A DNA stretch of 64,000 nt, from positions 2,600,001 to 2,664,000 of the forward strand of contig NZ_JAGE01000001.1 of assembly GCF_000526495.1 (NCBI RefSeq), given 5' to 3'. The stretch is from Ruminiclostridium josui JCM 17888. Lineage in GTDB: Bacteria; Bacillota; Clostridia; Acetivibrionales; DSM-1351. The position numbers and the translations under genes are program-made. Below are positions 17,562 through 26,367 of the stretch, in pieces; within the stretch, counting starts at the first letter, position 1, and each line of letters begins with the position of its first letter. The notes under the pieces were generated by a model. That model ran no database searches and was not told the DNA's origin. It saw nothing but the letters and a program-made list of their open reading frames with translations.

Positions 17562-17566
17562 AAGAA

Positions 17567-17634
17567 TTACACATAAAAGACTGCTGGAAGTTAATTGTGA
17601 AATAGCATTAACCTCCAGCAGTCTTTATGTGTAA
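17567..17634. terminator. Strong bidirectional terminator closing the nucleoside cluster
   Basis: A long inverted repeat, TTACACATAAAAGACTGCTGG against CCAGCAGTCTTTATGTGTAA with one bulged A, continuing inward with GTTAAT/ATTAA. It separates the TrpA-like gene from the convergent regulator gene ending at 17683. Confidence 0.85.
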
Positions 17635-17682
17635 TATATACAAATTAGTGTCATTATCCAAGCATATTAAGTCAGATAAATA

Positions 17683-18390
17683 TCATTTTCTGTCATATGA
17701 AAATTTTGTACTGTTTAGAAGTTTTCTTCTCCCGCCAGTCCGCGAGGTAAGCCTTTGAAAGTAAGTACCGGCTCTGCATCTACGAAATAATCCTAAGCTT
17801 GATATACTTATCAAAGTCTTTTTTTGGATATAGATAACGTTGGGAATCTTTATAATGATGTTATGGGAATTTTGAGGTGAAATTTTCTGTTCTAGACAAA
17901 CTAATCCTATGGGCTCAATCTTGTTTAATAAAACTGATTTTGTAGTATCTTCAACTATCTTGTTATTGCTACTTGTATGCAATTCTTTAAGGCTATCATA
18001 ATTAGAATCAGAACAATTTTCCAAATGGTATGATAATTCAAGACTATCTTTTAAAATATTTTCTACTTCATCAATTTTAAGTAAGTGTTGTTTTGTTTCA
18101 TCTGTTAAGTATGATCCTTTGATATATTCCTTAATTTCATACATAAATTTATCCAGAAGTATTTTATATCCTTTACTGCTAGTTTCCTGTATTTTGGTAT
18201 ACAAAACATTGACAATATCGTTGTAATGTTTTTGAGTAGGTTTAGACACACCTCTTACCCATTTACTTACGATTGATTGATCCAAATAATACTGCACATT
18301 CATTGAATCCAGTAGATCCTTGTAACGGAGGTTTAGTGATTTAAGAGTTATTCGTAATAATTCATTAAAGCAAAAATTCTCTCTGTTCAT
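17683..18390 (-). CDS. Putative HTH regulator divergent from the RiPP cluster
   Basis: A 235-residue protein. Residues 5-65 look like a Cro/CI-type helix-turn-helix: LDQSIVSKWVRGVSKPTQKH resembles the recognition-helix region of XRE proteins. The middle is charged and helical, with no recognisable ligand domain. The last 35 residues (FRRCRAGTYFQRLTSRTGGRR and on) are arginine-rich and unlike the rest, suggesting a shifted frame or a recently acquired tail. Start ATG at 18390 is preceded by GGAGAGGTG. Its position, divergent from the peptide-modification operon, suggests it controls that operon, perhaps by the palindrome at 18451-18463. The role is inference and the family assignment tentative. 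Confidence 0.55.
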   Translation of the reverse strand: MNRENFCFNELLRITLKSLNLRYKDLLDSMNVQYYLDQSIVSKWVRGVSKPTQKHYNDIVNVLYTKIQETSSKGYKILLDKFMYEIKEYIKGSYLTDETKQHLLKIDEVENILKDSLELSYHLENCSDSNYDSLKELHTSSNNKIVEDTTKSVLLNKIEPIGLVCLEQKISPQNSHNIIIKIPNVIYIQKKTLISISSLGLFRRCRAGTYFQRLTSRTGGRRKLLNSTKFSYDRK

Positions 18391-18450
18391 AGCGGCACCT
18401 CTCCTGTTTTTTATATATTACAGCGTCACGTACTATAATAATTAATTATA

Positions 18451-18463
18451 TACAAAATTTGTA
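18451..18463. promoter_or_regulatory. Candidate operator in the divergent RiPP/regulator intergenic region
   Basis: TACAAA-A-TTTGTA is a perfect 13-bp palindrome. A partial copy (CTACAAATAAATTT) follows near 18478-18491. It lies about 60 bp upstream of the regulator and about 170 bp upstream of the first radical SAM gene, in an otherwise featureless AT-rich spacer. Confidence 0.4.
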
Positions 18464-18630
18464 AATAAATCAAATTTCTACAAATAAATTTCACATTTAA
18501 TTCAAGTTTAATTCCTCGACTAGTGCTAATTAGTGTATTAAACTACAATTGTGTTTTTACCTAGGATGGTTTTGCATTTTTAATTTTGTGTTGAGAACTT
18601 ATGCAAAGTATAGAGAAAAGGAGAAATCCA

Positions 18631-19911
18631 ATGGATAAAAGGTATAGATTTACGGAAGATTCAAGGATTATCACTAATAATGATAGAGTACTTATTGTAA
18701 ACAGAGACAACGGGTCCTGGCTAAAAATATCGAAGCAATGTTATGATGTTCTGACTCTTGGAATTCAACACAACCTTACAATAAATGAGTTATTAGAAAG
18801 TCTTGCAGATGATGAGGATAGGGACTACTTTAATAAATTGTTTGAAAAACTGATAAATATGGAACTGATGACTGATGAAATCAGTATTGAAGAAGGTAAA
18901 GTTCATGGCATAAAAAAAATTGACCAGATATATTTCGCATTAACCAACCGATGTAACCTCCGATGTATTCACTGCTGCATCAATGCCGGACAGGAAGCTG
19001 ATAGTGAAACCTTATCAACTGGACAGGTGTTATCCGCAATTGACAAAATTTTAACTGTGAATCCTGCAAATATAGTTTTTAGCGGCGGAGAGCCGATGTT
19101 AAGAGAAGACCTTTTTGAGATACTTGAGTATACTGCTCAAAGATATAATGGGAAAATAACACTTGCAACTAATGGAACTCTTATTAATGAAGAAAATGTA
19201 CATAAATTAACCGAATTATGTTATCAGATAGATATAAGCCTGGATGGCGTAGATGAAGAGTCCTGTTCAATAATTAGAGGCTCAGGTGTATTTGATAAAG
19301 TAATGAAAAGTGTAAGGCTTCTTCAGAATAATGAATTTAAGAATATCAGCCTTTCTATGGTAATAGGAGAAAAGACGCAGCATTTGGAAGAACAGTTTAA
19401 TTCACTCAATGCTTCTTTAGGAACTATACCTATGGTGAGAGTATTTTCTCCTATTGGGCGTGGTGAAATAAATGATTTAGCAATAATGGATAAAAAGAGT
19501 AAAACGACATTTATCCCGAAGAATTTCAAGCAGAAGTTATGTGAAAAGCCGATTAGGGGCTGCTCTTGCGGTGCTGGCTGTCACGAATTATATATAAATT
19601 CCGACGGGGGCATATACCCTTGCCCAAATCTGACTGATATCGATTACAAAATATGTAATATTAGTGAAATCAGTGACCTGACCTGCCTGAAAAATATTGA
19701 GAACGGCAAATTCCCGGCATTTAATAACTTATCCGATATAGAACCTGATAGTTTTTACAAGTGTAAGGAATGCAAAGTTAATGTGTTTTGCTGGACTTGC
19801 CTGAATGAGTTAAAAAGATTAAAAAACTGTGAAGACGATTTTGAAGAGAGATGCTCTGTTATAAAGCCTGTTCTAAACGAGTTAGTATGGGGAAAGGCAA
19901 TGGGCAGGTGA
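18631..19911 (+). CDS. Radical SAM/SPASM peptide-modifying enzyme with N-terminal RRE
   Basis: About 426 residues from the ATG at 18631, preceded by AAAAGGAG; an upstream in-frame ATG at 18601 lacks a site. Residues 1-85 resemble a PqqD-like RiPP recognition element that would bind the precursor leader. The radical SAM core has CNLRCIHC near residues 108-115, GGEPMLREDL and ATNGTLI. The C-terminal third holds a cysteine-rich SPASM domain (CSCGAGCHELYI, then DGGIYPCPNL, then CKECKVNVFCWTC) for auxiliary iron-sulfur clusters. It would install a thioether or carbon-carbon crosslink in a ribosomal peptide. It is followed four bases later by a second radical SAM gene, then the precursor, a protease and an exporter. 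Confidence 0.9.
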   Translation: MDKRYRFTEDSRIITNNDRVLIVNRDNGSWLKISKQCYDVLTLGIQHNLTINELLESLADDEDRDYFNKLFEKLINMELMTDEISIEEGKVHGIKKIDQIYFALTNRCNLRCIHCCINAGQEADSETLSTGQVLSAIDKILTVNPANIVFSGGEPMLREDLFEILEYTAQRYNGKITLATNGTLINEENVHKLTELCYQIDISLDGVDEESCSIIRGSGVFDKVMKSVRLLQNNEFKNISLSMVIGEKTQHLEEQFNSLNASLGTIPMVRVFSPIGRGEINDLAIMDKKSKTTFIPKNFKQKLCEKPIRGCSCGAGCHELYINSDGGIYPCPNLTDIDYKICNISEISDLTCLKNIENGKFPAFNNLSDIEPDSFYKCKECKVNVFCWTCLNELKRLKNCEDDFEERCSVIKPVLNELVWGKAMGR

Positions 19912-19915
19912 TTTT

Positions 19916-20944
19916 ATGAATTCGATGTTCTGGGTAACAACAAAATGTAATATGAGCTGCAAATACTGCTATGAGGGTGAAAAGAAGCCGGAGAAAGCAA
20001 TGACCGTTGATATTGCCGATAAAGCAATTGATTATACTATGAGGCACTATAGAGACTTACATACAAAGGAACCGCTAACTGTAGGATTTCATGGAGGGGA
20101 GCCATTGCTACAGTTTGAATTAATAAAATATATAATAAATAAATTCAGGGATTACTTTAAAAATGATGATGAAATGCTTAAATTCAGCATGACAACTAAT
20201 GGAACCCTCTTAACTGAAGAAATATCAAAGTATATATGTGACAATATACTTTATTTATCAATAAGCTTGGATGGTACAAAAAAAACACATGATACCAACA
20301 GGGTATTTCCAAACGGGGATGGTACTTATGAAATAGTAGCCGGAAAATTTATTGATTTACTGAAAAGAAGACCGGATATCCGTGTCCGTACGACATTTAA
20401 TATAAAAACAGTTGCAAGTCTTTTTGAGGACGTCAAGCATCTGATTGATATGGGATTCACGACAATTGTTCCGGCCCCAGATTTATTCAGCAATGATTGG
20501 GATACTGAGCATATGGAAATATTGTATTCTGAAATGAATAAAATAAAAGCTCTGCTTGATAAAAATGATAAAATTACGAACGTTAAGGTGGGAATTGTTG
20601 ATCCCACTTTTGAAGGTAGGTCTAAAGGAATATGTTTAGGCGGAATTAACGGAATACATATTGACCCTGAAGGCAATATGTACCCATGTATTCACACCAT
20701 AGGGCACGATGAGTTTATTGTGGGACATGTAAATACAGGCGTAATCAAAAAAAAGCTTGAAGAAATACATGCACTTTCAAAGATTGAGAATACTCAGTGT
20801 TCCGGCTGCAGCCGTTACAAATGTTGTGATGGTACAAGATGCAAAATCATAAATAAAATAATGACAGGTGATTATCATACGCCTTCTGCAGTTTTATGCG
20901 CTGTGGAGAATACTTATCACAGGTTCTTTAACAGTAAGTGTTAG
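19916..20944 (+). CDS. Second radical SAM/SPASM enzyme of the RiPP cluster
   Basis: A 342-residue radical SAM protein, short form without an RRE. The cluster motif CNMSCKYCYEG is at residues 12-22, close to anaerobic sulfatase-maturase-type enzymes; GFHGGEPLLQ and TTNGTLL follow. The SPASM region begins with GNMYPCIHTIGHDEF and continues with CSGCSRYKCCDGTRC. It lacks its own leader-binding domain and may rely on the partner encoded upstream, with which it is translationally close (spacing four bases). Two different radical SAM enzymes acting on one small precursor suggests two chemistries or two sites. Confidence 0.9.
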   Translation: MNSMFWVTTKCNMSCKYCYEGEKKPEKAMTVDIADKAIDYTMRHYRDLHTKEPLTVGFHGGEPLLQFELIKYIINKFRDYFKNDDEMLKFSMTTNGTLLTEEISKYICDNILYLSISLDGTKKTHDTNRVFPNGDGTYEIVAGKFIDLLKRRPDIRVRTTFNIKTVASLFEDVKHLIDMGFTTIVPAPDLFSNDWDTEHMEILYSEMNKIKALLDKNDKITNVKVGIVDPTFEGRSKGICLGGINGIHIDPEGNMYPCIHTIGHDEFIVGHVNTGVIKKKLEEIHALSKIENTQCSGCSRYKCCDGTRCKIINKIMTGDYHTPSAVLCAVENTYHRFFNSKC

Positions 20945-21042
20945 TTCTAATTAAGCAATCTTTTAGTCTTTACTGGCGCCATAAAATAAGTAACAGGCTA
21001 ATTTTATAGATTGATATTTCTTACATAAGAGGAGGTGAAAGT

Positions 21043-21198
21043 ATGTTAAAAATCGAAAAGATAACTGATAAGACTGAAGAACAGTTAGATGTAAAAGGAC
21101 AGGCTTGTGATATAGTAGGTTTACCACTTTCAAATTATGACTGTCTGCATGATTGTGCGTCTCAAGGCCATAATGCATACGTATCAACAAACCATTAA
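21043..21198 (+). CDS. Small RiPP precursor peptide, 51 residues
   Basis: ATG at 21043 follows an excellent AGAGGAGGTGAAAGT site. The peptide begins MLKIEKITDKTEEQLDVKGQ, a charged leader-like half, and continues with Cys22, then GLPLSNYDCLHDCASQGHN around Cys34 and Cys38, ending in VSTNH. The change from a Lys/Glu/Asp-rich first half to a Cys/Asn/Ser/His-rich second half is that of a RiPP leader and core. It lies directly after two radical SAM genes and before a protease and an exporter. A 17-pair stem-loop immediately downstream probably raises its transcript level. CxxxC and a third distant Cys do not match the sactipeptide, ranthipeptide or SCIFF patterns I know, so the class is open. It is shorter than usual gene-calling limits. 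Confidence 0.85.
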   Translation: MLKIEKITDKTEEQLDVKGQACDIVGLPLSNYDCLHDCASQGHNAYVSTNH

Positions 21199-21209
21199 GT
21201 AGTATCACA

Positions 21210-21248
21210 TATACTAGCTGTAGGTACTAAATACCTGCAGCTAGTATA
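21210..21248 (+). terminator. Stem-loop after the RiPP precursor gene
   Basis: Arms 21210-21226 and 21232-21248 form 17 pairs with one G-U and a five-base loop. Only a weak T-rich tail follows. It probably acts as a partial terminator or 3' stabiliser that lets the precursor be made in excess over the protease and exporter. Confidence 0.7.
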
Positions 21249-21307
21249 TTATCAAATTAGTAAATAAAACCAATTCTCTATAATTATCACTTGAGAGAGA
21301 TTAACGT

Positions 21308-21340
21308 ATGATAAAAGTCAAAAAAATGAATACAGACTAA
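21308..21340 (+). other. Ten-codon mini-ORF resembling the start of the RiPP leader
   Basis: ATG at 21308 with GAGAGAG upstream reads MIKVKKMNTD then stop. The pattern matches the first residues of the precursor (MLKIEKITD) in hydrophobic/charged order. It may be a relic of a second precursor gene or a translated leader for the protease gene that starts 20 bases later. Coding status is uncertain. Confidence 0.3.
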
Positions 21341-21360
21341 TTATTTCAAAGAGGTCTACA

Positions 21361-22404
21361 ATGGAAGATAGCTTAATAAAAAGGCAGTTAAAGGTTGCCG
21401 TAATAGACAGCGGAATTGACATTAATAATATCAATTTAGAAGAAAATATAATTGACGGTATTGCTTTTGAGTACGATACTCAAAAAGGCAAAGTAAATAA
21501 ATCTGACAATTATCAGGACGAAAATGGTCATGGAACATCCTGTGCTTCAATTATTAAAAGGGAAGTACCAGATGTAGGCATGTTTATTATAAAAATACTG
21601 GATAAAAACAATATGACTAATTCAAAAGCGTTGATAGCAGCGTTAAAATACCTTCTTGAAATGGATATCCGTCTTATTAATCTGAGTGTAGCTACTACTA
21701 GGGAATTATATCAGGAAGAACTCAAAAAAGTATGTGATGAATTATATGGGCAGGGAAAAATTCTGGTTTGTTCTTTGGAAAACAAAAGCGACAGTAGTTA
21801 TCCTGCAGTGTTTGATCATGTTATAGGTGTAAGGGGACGTGACTTTAATGGAAATGGAGATTACTGGTATAACAGAAACTATAGAATACAGTGTGTTGCA
21901 GATAGTATACCTGTTTTAGTGCCTAAAATAAACAATTTATTTGGTTTATTCGGAAAAAACAGTAAGGCAACGCCTTTAATGACAGGGAAGATTGCAAGAA
22001 TTCTATTTGATAAACCAAATATCGATTTTAAAGAACTTCAATTGCTCTTGGAGCAAACCGCGGTAAAAAACTTCTGGACTGAAGAAGATATCTATAAATA
22101 TTGTATTGAACCTGATGAAATGCAACAGGATAAGTACTACTGTTTTAAAGAAGAGATTAAAGAGCTTGCAGATATTATTGCCGAGACATTAAACTTAACG
22201 AGTGCTAATATGCCATTGCTCTATCAAAATATAAATTTAAGGCATCGGGAAATAGGGTTGAAACTTTCCGATTGCTTTGACCTGATAAAAAATATAGAAA
22301 AGGGGCTTAATATAAAATTAAACTATAACCAAATTAATCTTAACACATTCCGTACGTTATACACATTACTTGATTTTGTACTGGAGGCTAAAAGTATTGT
22401 TTAA
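21361..22404 (+). CDS. Subtilisin-like serine protease of the RiPP cluster
   Basis: A 347-residue S8-family protease without a signal peptide, so cytoplasmic. The triad is present: Asp in AVIDSGID (about residue 16), His in NGHGTSCAS (about 58) and Ser in GKNSKATPLM (about 200, the degenerate form of GTSMATP). The oxyanion Asn is probably that in SLENKSD. The last 110 residues form an extra helical domain not found in classical subtilases. By context it removes the leader of the 51-residue precursor before export; most lanthipeptide-type S8 processors are secreted, so an intracellular form coupled to an exporter is worth noting. Ribosome site AGAGG precedes the ATG. The exporter gene begins inside its last codons. 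Confidence 0.88.
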   Translation: MEDSLIKRQLKVAVIDSGIDINNINLEENIIDGIAFEYDTQKGKVNKSDNYQDENGHGTSCASIIKREVPDVGMFIIKILDKNNMTNSKALIAALKYLLEMDIRLINLSVATTRELYQEELKKVCDELYGQGKILVCSLENKSDSSYPAVFDHVIGVRGRDFNGNGDYWYNRNYRIQCVADSIPVLVPKINNLFGLFGKNSKATPLMTGKIARILFDKPNIDFKELQLLLEQTAVKNFWTEEDIYKYCIEPDEMQQDKYYCFKEEIKELADIIAETLNLTSANMPLLYQNINLRHREIGLKLSDCFDLIKNIEKGLNIKLNYNQINLNTFRTLYTLLDFVLEAKSIV

Positions 22405-24139
22405 ACAATTAAACGTGAATAATCTAAAAAGGTTTGGCAAAATGGTTTTTAAATATAAAAAAGATCAGTTTATTGCGATGCTTTTTATGATACTTAATGC
22501 ACTTCTTTCACTTGCACTGCCGTTTTTGATGATGAAAATAATTGATGAGGCTATTAGCAGCAAGGACATAATCTACCTTATAAAAATAATTCTGCTTTAT
22601 CTTGCAGTATTTGTCATCCAGAATATTTGTCAAGTATTTTCTGATTACATATATTCTCGTATAGGAAAAAAAATCATATTTGATTTAAAGTTGAAGATTT
22701 TAGACCATATAAGCAAGCTTTCAGGAAAATATTTTACAAATATGAAGACAGGGGAACTGTTAACAATTTTGGACGGGGATGTTTTCATTATTGAAGATGT
22801 AGCTACGAAGATGTTTTTCTCAATTCTTTCTGATATTCTTACATCGATTGTAATGTTTGTATTTCTTATAAGGCTGCAATTTGATTTGCTTGCTATAACA
22901 GTAGTATTGCAGGTGTTAATGCTGATTACTCAGCTTAAGTTCACAAAAATGATATCGTACAAAACTCAAAGTATAAGAAAAACGATGGGGAATCTATCAA
23001 ATGTTGTACAGGAGTTTATTGCAGGTATTATGCATATTGTAACATTAGATGCTAAAAAAAAGTTTTTTACTCAGTTCTTTTCTATAGGAAAAACCTATGT
23101 CAAGCAGGGGATAAATCTGGAAACTACTATGTCAGTAAGTATGGTATGTGCAAACCTGATCAGTACCATTGTAACGGTAGGTATATTGGGCTATGGGGGG
23201 TATAAGGTAATTATCGGAAGCATGACTATAGGAGGACTAATGGCATTTAACATGTATTCTCAAAGATTGTTGGTTCCGGTTATGCGGATTGCCCAGTCAA
23301 ATACCAGACTACAGAAGGCTCTGGTGTCAATTGACAGAATATTTGACGTATTGGATGAACCTTTGGATATAAAGCATAAAAAAAATTCAGTTAGGCCTAC
23401 AGAAAGCATAATTGGGAAAATTGATTTTCAAAAAGTATGTTTTTCATATGAAAGAGGAAAGGAAGTACTCCATGATATCAATTTGACTTTTGAGCCACAA
23501 AAAGTTACTGCTATTGTAGGTACTAGCGGTTCGGGAAAGTCCACTGTGTCCAAATTACTTCTTAGGCTCTGGGATACTGATAGTGGGCAGATATTATTGG
23601 ATGATCGGGATATAAAGGATTATAATCTTAAATTCTTGAGAAAGAATATATGCGTAATTACACAGGATACATTTTTATTTGATGATACGATATTGAATAA
23701 CCTTATACTTGGGAATAAAAATATTTCTACACAAACAATAACTGAAGCTGTAAAAAAGGCTGAGATTTACGATTTTATTATGTCACTTCCTGACCAGCTA
23801 AAAACAATTGTAGGTGAGCGTGGTGTAAAACTATCTGGAGGACAGAAACAGAGAATATCTATCGCAAGGGCTATTATAAAAAATTCTCCGATTATCATTT
23901 TTGACGAAGCAACAGCAGCTTTGGATAATATCTCCGAGAGAAATATTCTGAATAATTTAAAAGACTTTTTTGAAGGCAAAACAGTTATTTTTATTGCACA
24001 TAGATTATCAACCGTGAAGGAAGCAGATATTATTTATGTCATTGAAAATGGAGAAGTAGTGGAACTAGGCTCACATGAGACACTTTTAGATTTAAAGAAT
24101 GTCTATTATAAACTTTACAACAGGAAATTTACTGCATAA
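22397..24139 (+). CDS. ABC exporter of the RiPP cluster (fused membrane and ATPase domains)
   Basis: About 580 residues from the TTG at 22397 (TGGAGG nine bases before); it overlaps the protease gene by eight bases. Residues 10-310 carry six predicted transmembrane helices of the ABC_membrane type; the ATPase domain has GTSGSGKST near residue 375-383, LSGGQKQR and IIIFDEATAALD, and the H-loop IAHRLSTV. There is no N-terminal C39 peptidase domain, which fits the separate S8 protease encoded just upstream. It would act as a homodimer exporting the modified peptide. The cluster seems to end here: no self-immunity gene is recognisable downstream. Confidence 0.92.
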   Translation: MFKQLNVNNLKRFGKMVFKYKKDQFIAMLFMILNALLSLALPFLMMKIIDEAISSKDIIYLIKIILLYLAVFVIQNICQVFSDYIYSRIGKKIIFDLKLKILDHISKLSGKYFTNMKTGELLTILDGDVFIIEDVATKMFFSILSDILTSIVMFVFLIRLQFDLLAITVVLQVLMLITQLKFTKMISYKTQSIRKTMGNLSNVVQEFIAGIMHIVTLDAKKKFFTQFFSIGKTYVKQGINLETTMSVSMVCANLISTIVTVGILGYGGYKVIIGSMTIGGLMAFNMYSQRLLVPVMRIAQSNTRLQKALVSIDRIFDVLDEPLDIKHKKNSVRPTESIIGKIDFQKVCFSYERGKEVLHDINLTFEPQKVTAIVGTSGSGKSTVSKLLLRLWDTDSGQILLDDRDIKDYNLKFLRKNICVITQDTFLFDDTILNNLILGNKNISTQTITEAVKKAEIYDFIMSLPDQLKTIVGERGVKLSGGQKQRISIARAIIKNSPIIIFDEATAALDNISERNILNNLKDFFEGKTVIFIAHRLSTVKEADIIYVIENGEVVELGSHETLLDLKNVYYKLYNRKFTA

Positions 24140-24563
24140 TTATTAATTGACTTACAAAAATAAGTTGGATTGTTTTGAGGACAAGAGAAGGGAGTATTCC
24201 TTGGTAGTACTGTACATATAAAATAGTATCCGAGAACATACATCTGTTTTGGGAAAGGGGTAATTCTAATTAGTTAGTTATGACAATTGTGTTTCATGTG
24301 CATATTTACTAATTAAGTAAGTGAGAACTACTTAATTAATTGAGATGAGGCTAACATTCTGTCTATATTGAAGCCTGTTAACTTCGTTTTGGGTAACGTT
24401 TATAAATCGTAATTCAACTATTAATTTTAATTGCTATAGATTAATGTAGCGAGATATTTAATGTTATTAGTTATTAATAAAAGGCCATTTGTAGGAATAA
24501 TTAAATCTTCTTTCTATATAAAGAACTTTATGCTAAATTATAATTGTAAAAGGAGAATTTAGC
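24140..24563. other. AT-rich intergenic region before rfbB
   Basis: This 424-base stretch holds no convincing gene. The one clear structure is an inverted repeat, AATTAAGTA (24311-24319) and TACTTAATT (24329-24337), around a nine-base centre, possibly an operator. No terminator with a good T-run was found after the exporter gene. The rfbB ribosome site AAAGGAG lies near 24550. Confidence 0.4.
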
Positions 24564-25586
24564 ATGAAAACTTATTTAATAACCGGCGGGGCGGGATTCA
24601 TAGGTTCTAATTATATAAGATATATGTTAAAAAGTCATAAAGACATTTATATAATCAATGTTGACAAGCTCACTTATGCAGGAAACCTGGACAATTTAAC
24701 GGGAGCCTTAATTAACGACACAAACTATAAGTTTTATTGCTGTGATATTTGCGATAAAGAGAAGATAGAAAGGATATTTAGTAAACATAAAATTGACTAT
24801 GTAATCAATTTTGCTGCGGAGAGTCATGTGGACCGCTCAATGACCAATACAAAGGAATTTATTGAAACTAATATAACGGGAACTGTTAACTTGATGGATA
24901 TTGCCAAGAAGGCATGGGCAATCGGAGATAACGAATACATTACGGGTGTAAAGTTCCTGCAAATATCCACAGATGAAGTGTATGGCCCCTGTACTGAAAG
25001 TTGTTCTGAAGAATCTCCTTTGAACCCACATAATCCATATTCTTGCAGCAAGGCTGCTGCTGAATTTTATGTAAAATGCTATTGGGACGCATACAGGCTT
25101 CCTGTAAATATTACTCGAAGCTCAAATAATTACGGTCCGTATCAATACCCGGAGAAGCTGATTCCGGTGATAATACATAAAACCATGGAGAACCTTAAAC
25201 TTCCAGTGTATGGTGATGGAATGCAGTTGAGGGACTGGATATACGTTGAGGACAATTGCAGGGCAATAGACTTGGTTTTGCATAAGGGTGAACCCGGCGA
25301 AGTTTACAATATAGCTACAGAGAAAAGATATCATAACCGTTTTGTAGTAGATAAGATTATATCTTATATAAAAGGCGAAGTTCGAGAAGATATGATTCAA
25401 CACGTACAGGACAGGAAGGCATCAGACCTGTATTACAGCATCAGTACTAAAAAAATCCGGGAGAAATTGGGGTGGAATCCATCAGTTGATTTTGATAAAG
25501 GACTTTATAAAACCGTACAGTGGTATCTGGATAATAGAGAATGGTTGCATAAAGTCCTTAAAAGTAGAAGTTTGGGGAAAGAATAA
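24564..25586 (+). CDS. rfbB: dTDP-glucose 4,6-dehydratase
   Basis: A 340-residue extended short-chain dehydrogenase. The NAD-binding TGGAGFIGSNY is at residues 7-17; the family-specific FAAESHVDRSM, STDEVYG (catalytic Thr, Asp, Glu) and YSCSKAAAE (Tyr and Lys, near residues 159-163) are all present, as is SNNYGPYQYPEKLIP. It converts dTDP-glucose to dTDP-4-keto-6-deoxyglucose, the branch point to rhamnose and other deoxysugars of surface polysaccharides. The usual partners rfbA, rfbC and rfbD are not beside it, so it is an orphan copy here, either supplying another locus or relocated. Confidence 0.95.
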   Translation: MKTYLITGGAGFIGSNYIRYMLKSHKDIYIINVDKLTYAGNLDNLTGALINDTNYKFYCCDICDKEKIERIFSKHKIDYVINFAAESHVDRSMTNTKEFIETNITGTVNLMDIAKKAWAIGDNEYITGVKFLQISTDEVYGPCTESCSEESPLNPHNPYSCSKAAAEFYVKCYWDAYRLPVNITRSSNNYGPYQYPEKLIPVIIHKTMENLKLPVYGDGMQLRDWIYVEDNCRAIDLVLHKGEPGEVYNIATEKRYHNRFVVDKIISYIKGEVREDMIQHVQDRKASDLYYSISTKKIREKLGWNPSVDFDKGLYKTVQWYLDNREWLHKVLKSRSLGKE

Positions 25587-25695
25587 TCTATTACTTTTCC
25601 AAAAGTATTAAGGATTACTTTCCCAGTTTTATTTAAACTCTGGAGAATTTATAGTAAAATATGTATAATACTTAGCTTTAAATAGGAGGGTAAAT

Positions 25696-26331
25696 ATGAA
25701 GATTAAATGGTTTGGACATTCGTGTTTTCTTATAACTTCGGATAATGGAACAAGGATACTGACAGACCCTTTTGATGAAACGGTGGGTTATTCTCTTCCA
25801 CATACAGAGGCAGAGATTGTGACAGTAAGCCATAATCATTTTGACCATGCTAATGTTGGGGTTGTGAAGGGTGATTTTAAGCATATAAAGGATGCAGGCA
25901 ATTTTACCCACGGAGATATAGGTATAAAAGGAATATCAACTTTTCATGATGAATTGAGTGGTACAAAAAGGGGGACAAATATAGTATTCGTTTATTCCAT
26001 TGATGGCATGAGTATTTGTCATTTAGGGGATTTGGGACATGCTTTATCTCAAGAGCAGCTTAAGGAAATCGGAAAGGTAGATGTGCTTCTCATTCCCATA
26101 GGCGGTGTATACACAATCGATGGAGATACGGCAATAGAGGTTATTAAATCAATTAATCCTAGAATTTCAATTCCTATGCACTATAAGACAAAACATCTGT
26201 CCTTTGAATTGGCAGAATTGCAAAGTTTTATGGAAAAAATGGATGGTAAAAAGTACCCTAGTAACGAGATTACAATAAATGAAGATAATCTATCAGAATA
26301 TCCGAAGGTTGTGGCACTGGATTATATATAG
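25696..26331 (+). CDS. Metallo-beta-lactamase-fold hydrolase (UPF0173-like)
   Basis: A 211-residue protein of the UPF0173 metal-dependent hydrolase group. It starts MKIKWFGHSCFLI, typical of the family, and carries a zinc motif SHNHFDHAN near residues 46-54, a further His in STFHDE, Asp in HLGDLGH and His in PMHYKT near the C-terminus. The HxHxDH motif is present as HNHFDH. The substrate is unknown for the family. GGAGGG lies before the ATG. The following gene begins 36 bases downstream; they may be co-transcribed. Confidence 0.88.
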   Translation: MKIKWFGHSCFLITSDNGTRILTDPFDETVGYSLPHTEAEIVTVSHNHFDHANVGVVKGDFKHIKDAGNFTHGDIGIKGISTFHDELSGTKRGTNIVFVYSIDGMSICHLGDLGHALSQEQLKEIGKVDVLLIPIGGVYTIDGDTAIEVIKSINPRISIPMHYKTKHLSFELAELQSFMEKMDGKKYPSNEITINEDNLSEYPKVVALDYI

Positions 26332-26367
26332 ATAAAAATTGAACTTTTTAACAGAAAGGATTTTTCT

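Noticed and set aside
20963-21208. 81-codon minus-strand frame opposite the RiPP precursor
   Set aside because: No ribosome site; the plus-strand 51-residue frame has an excellent one and the right context.
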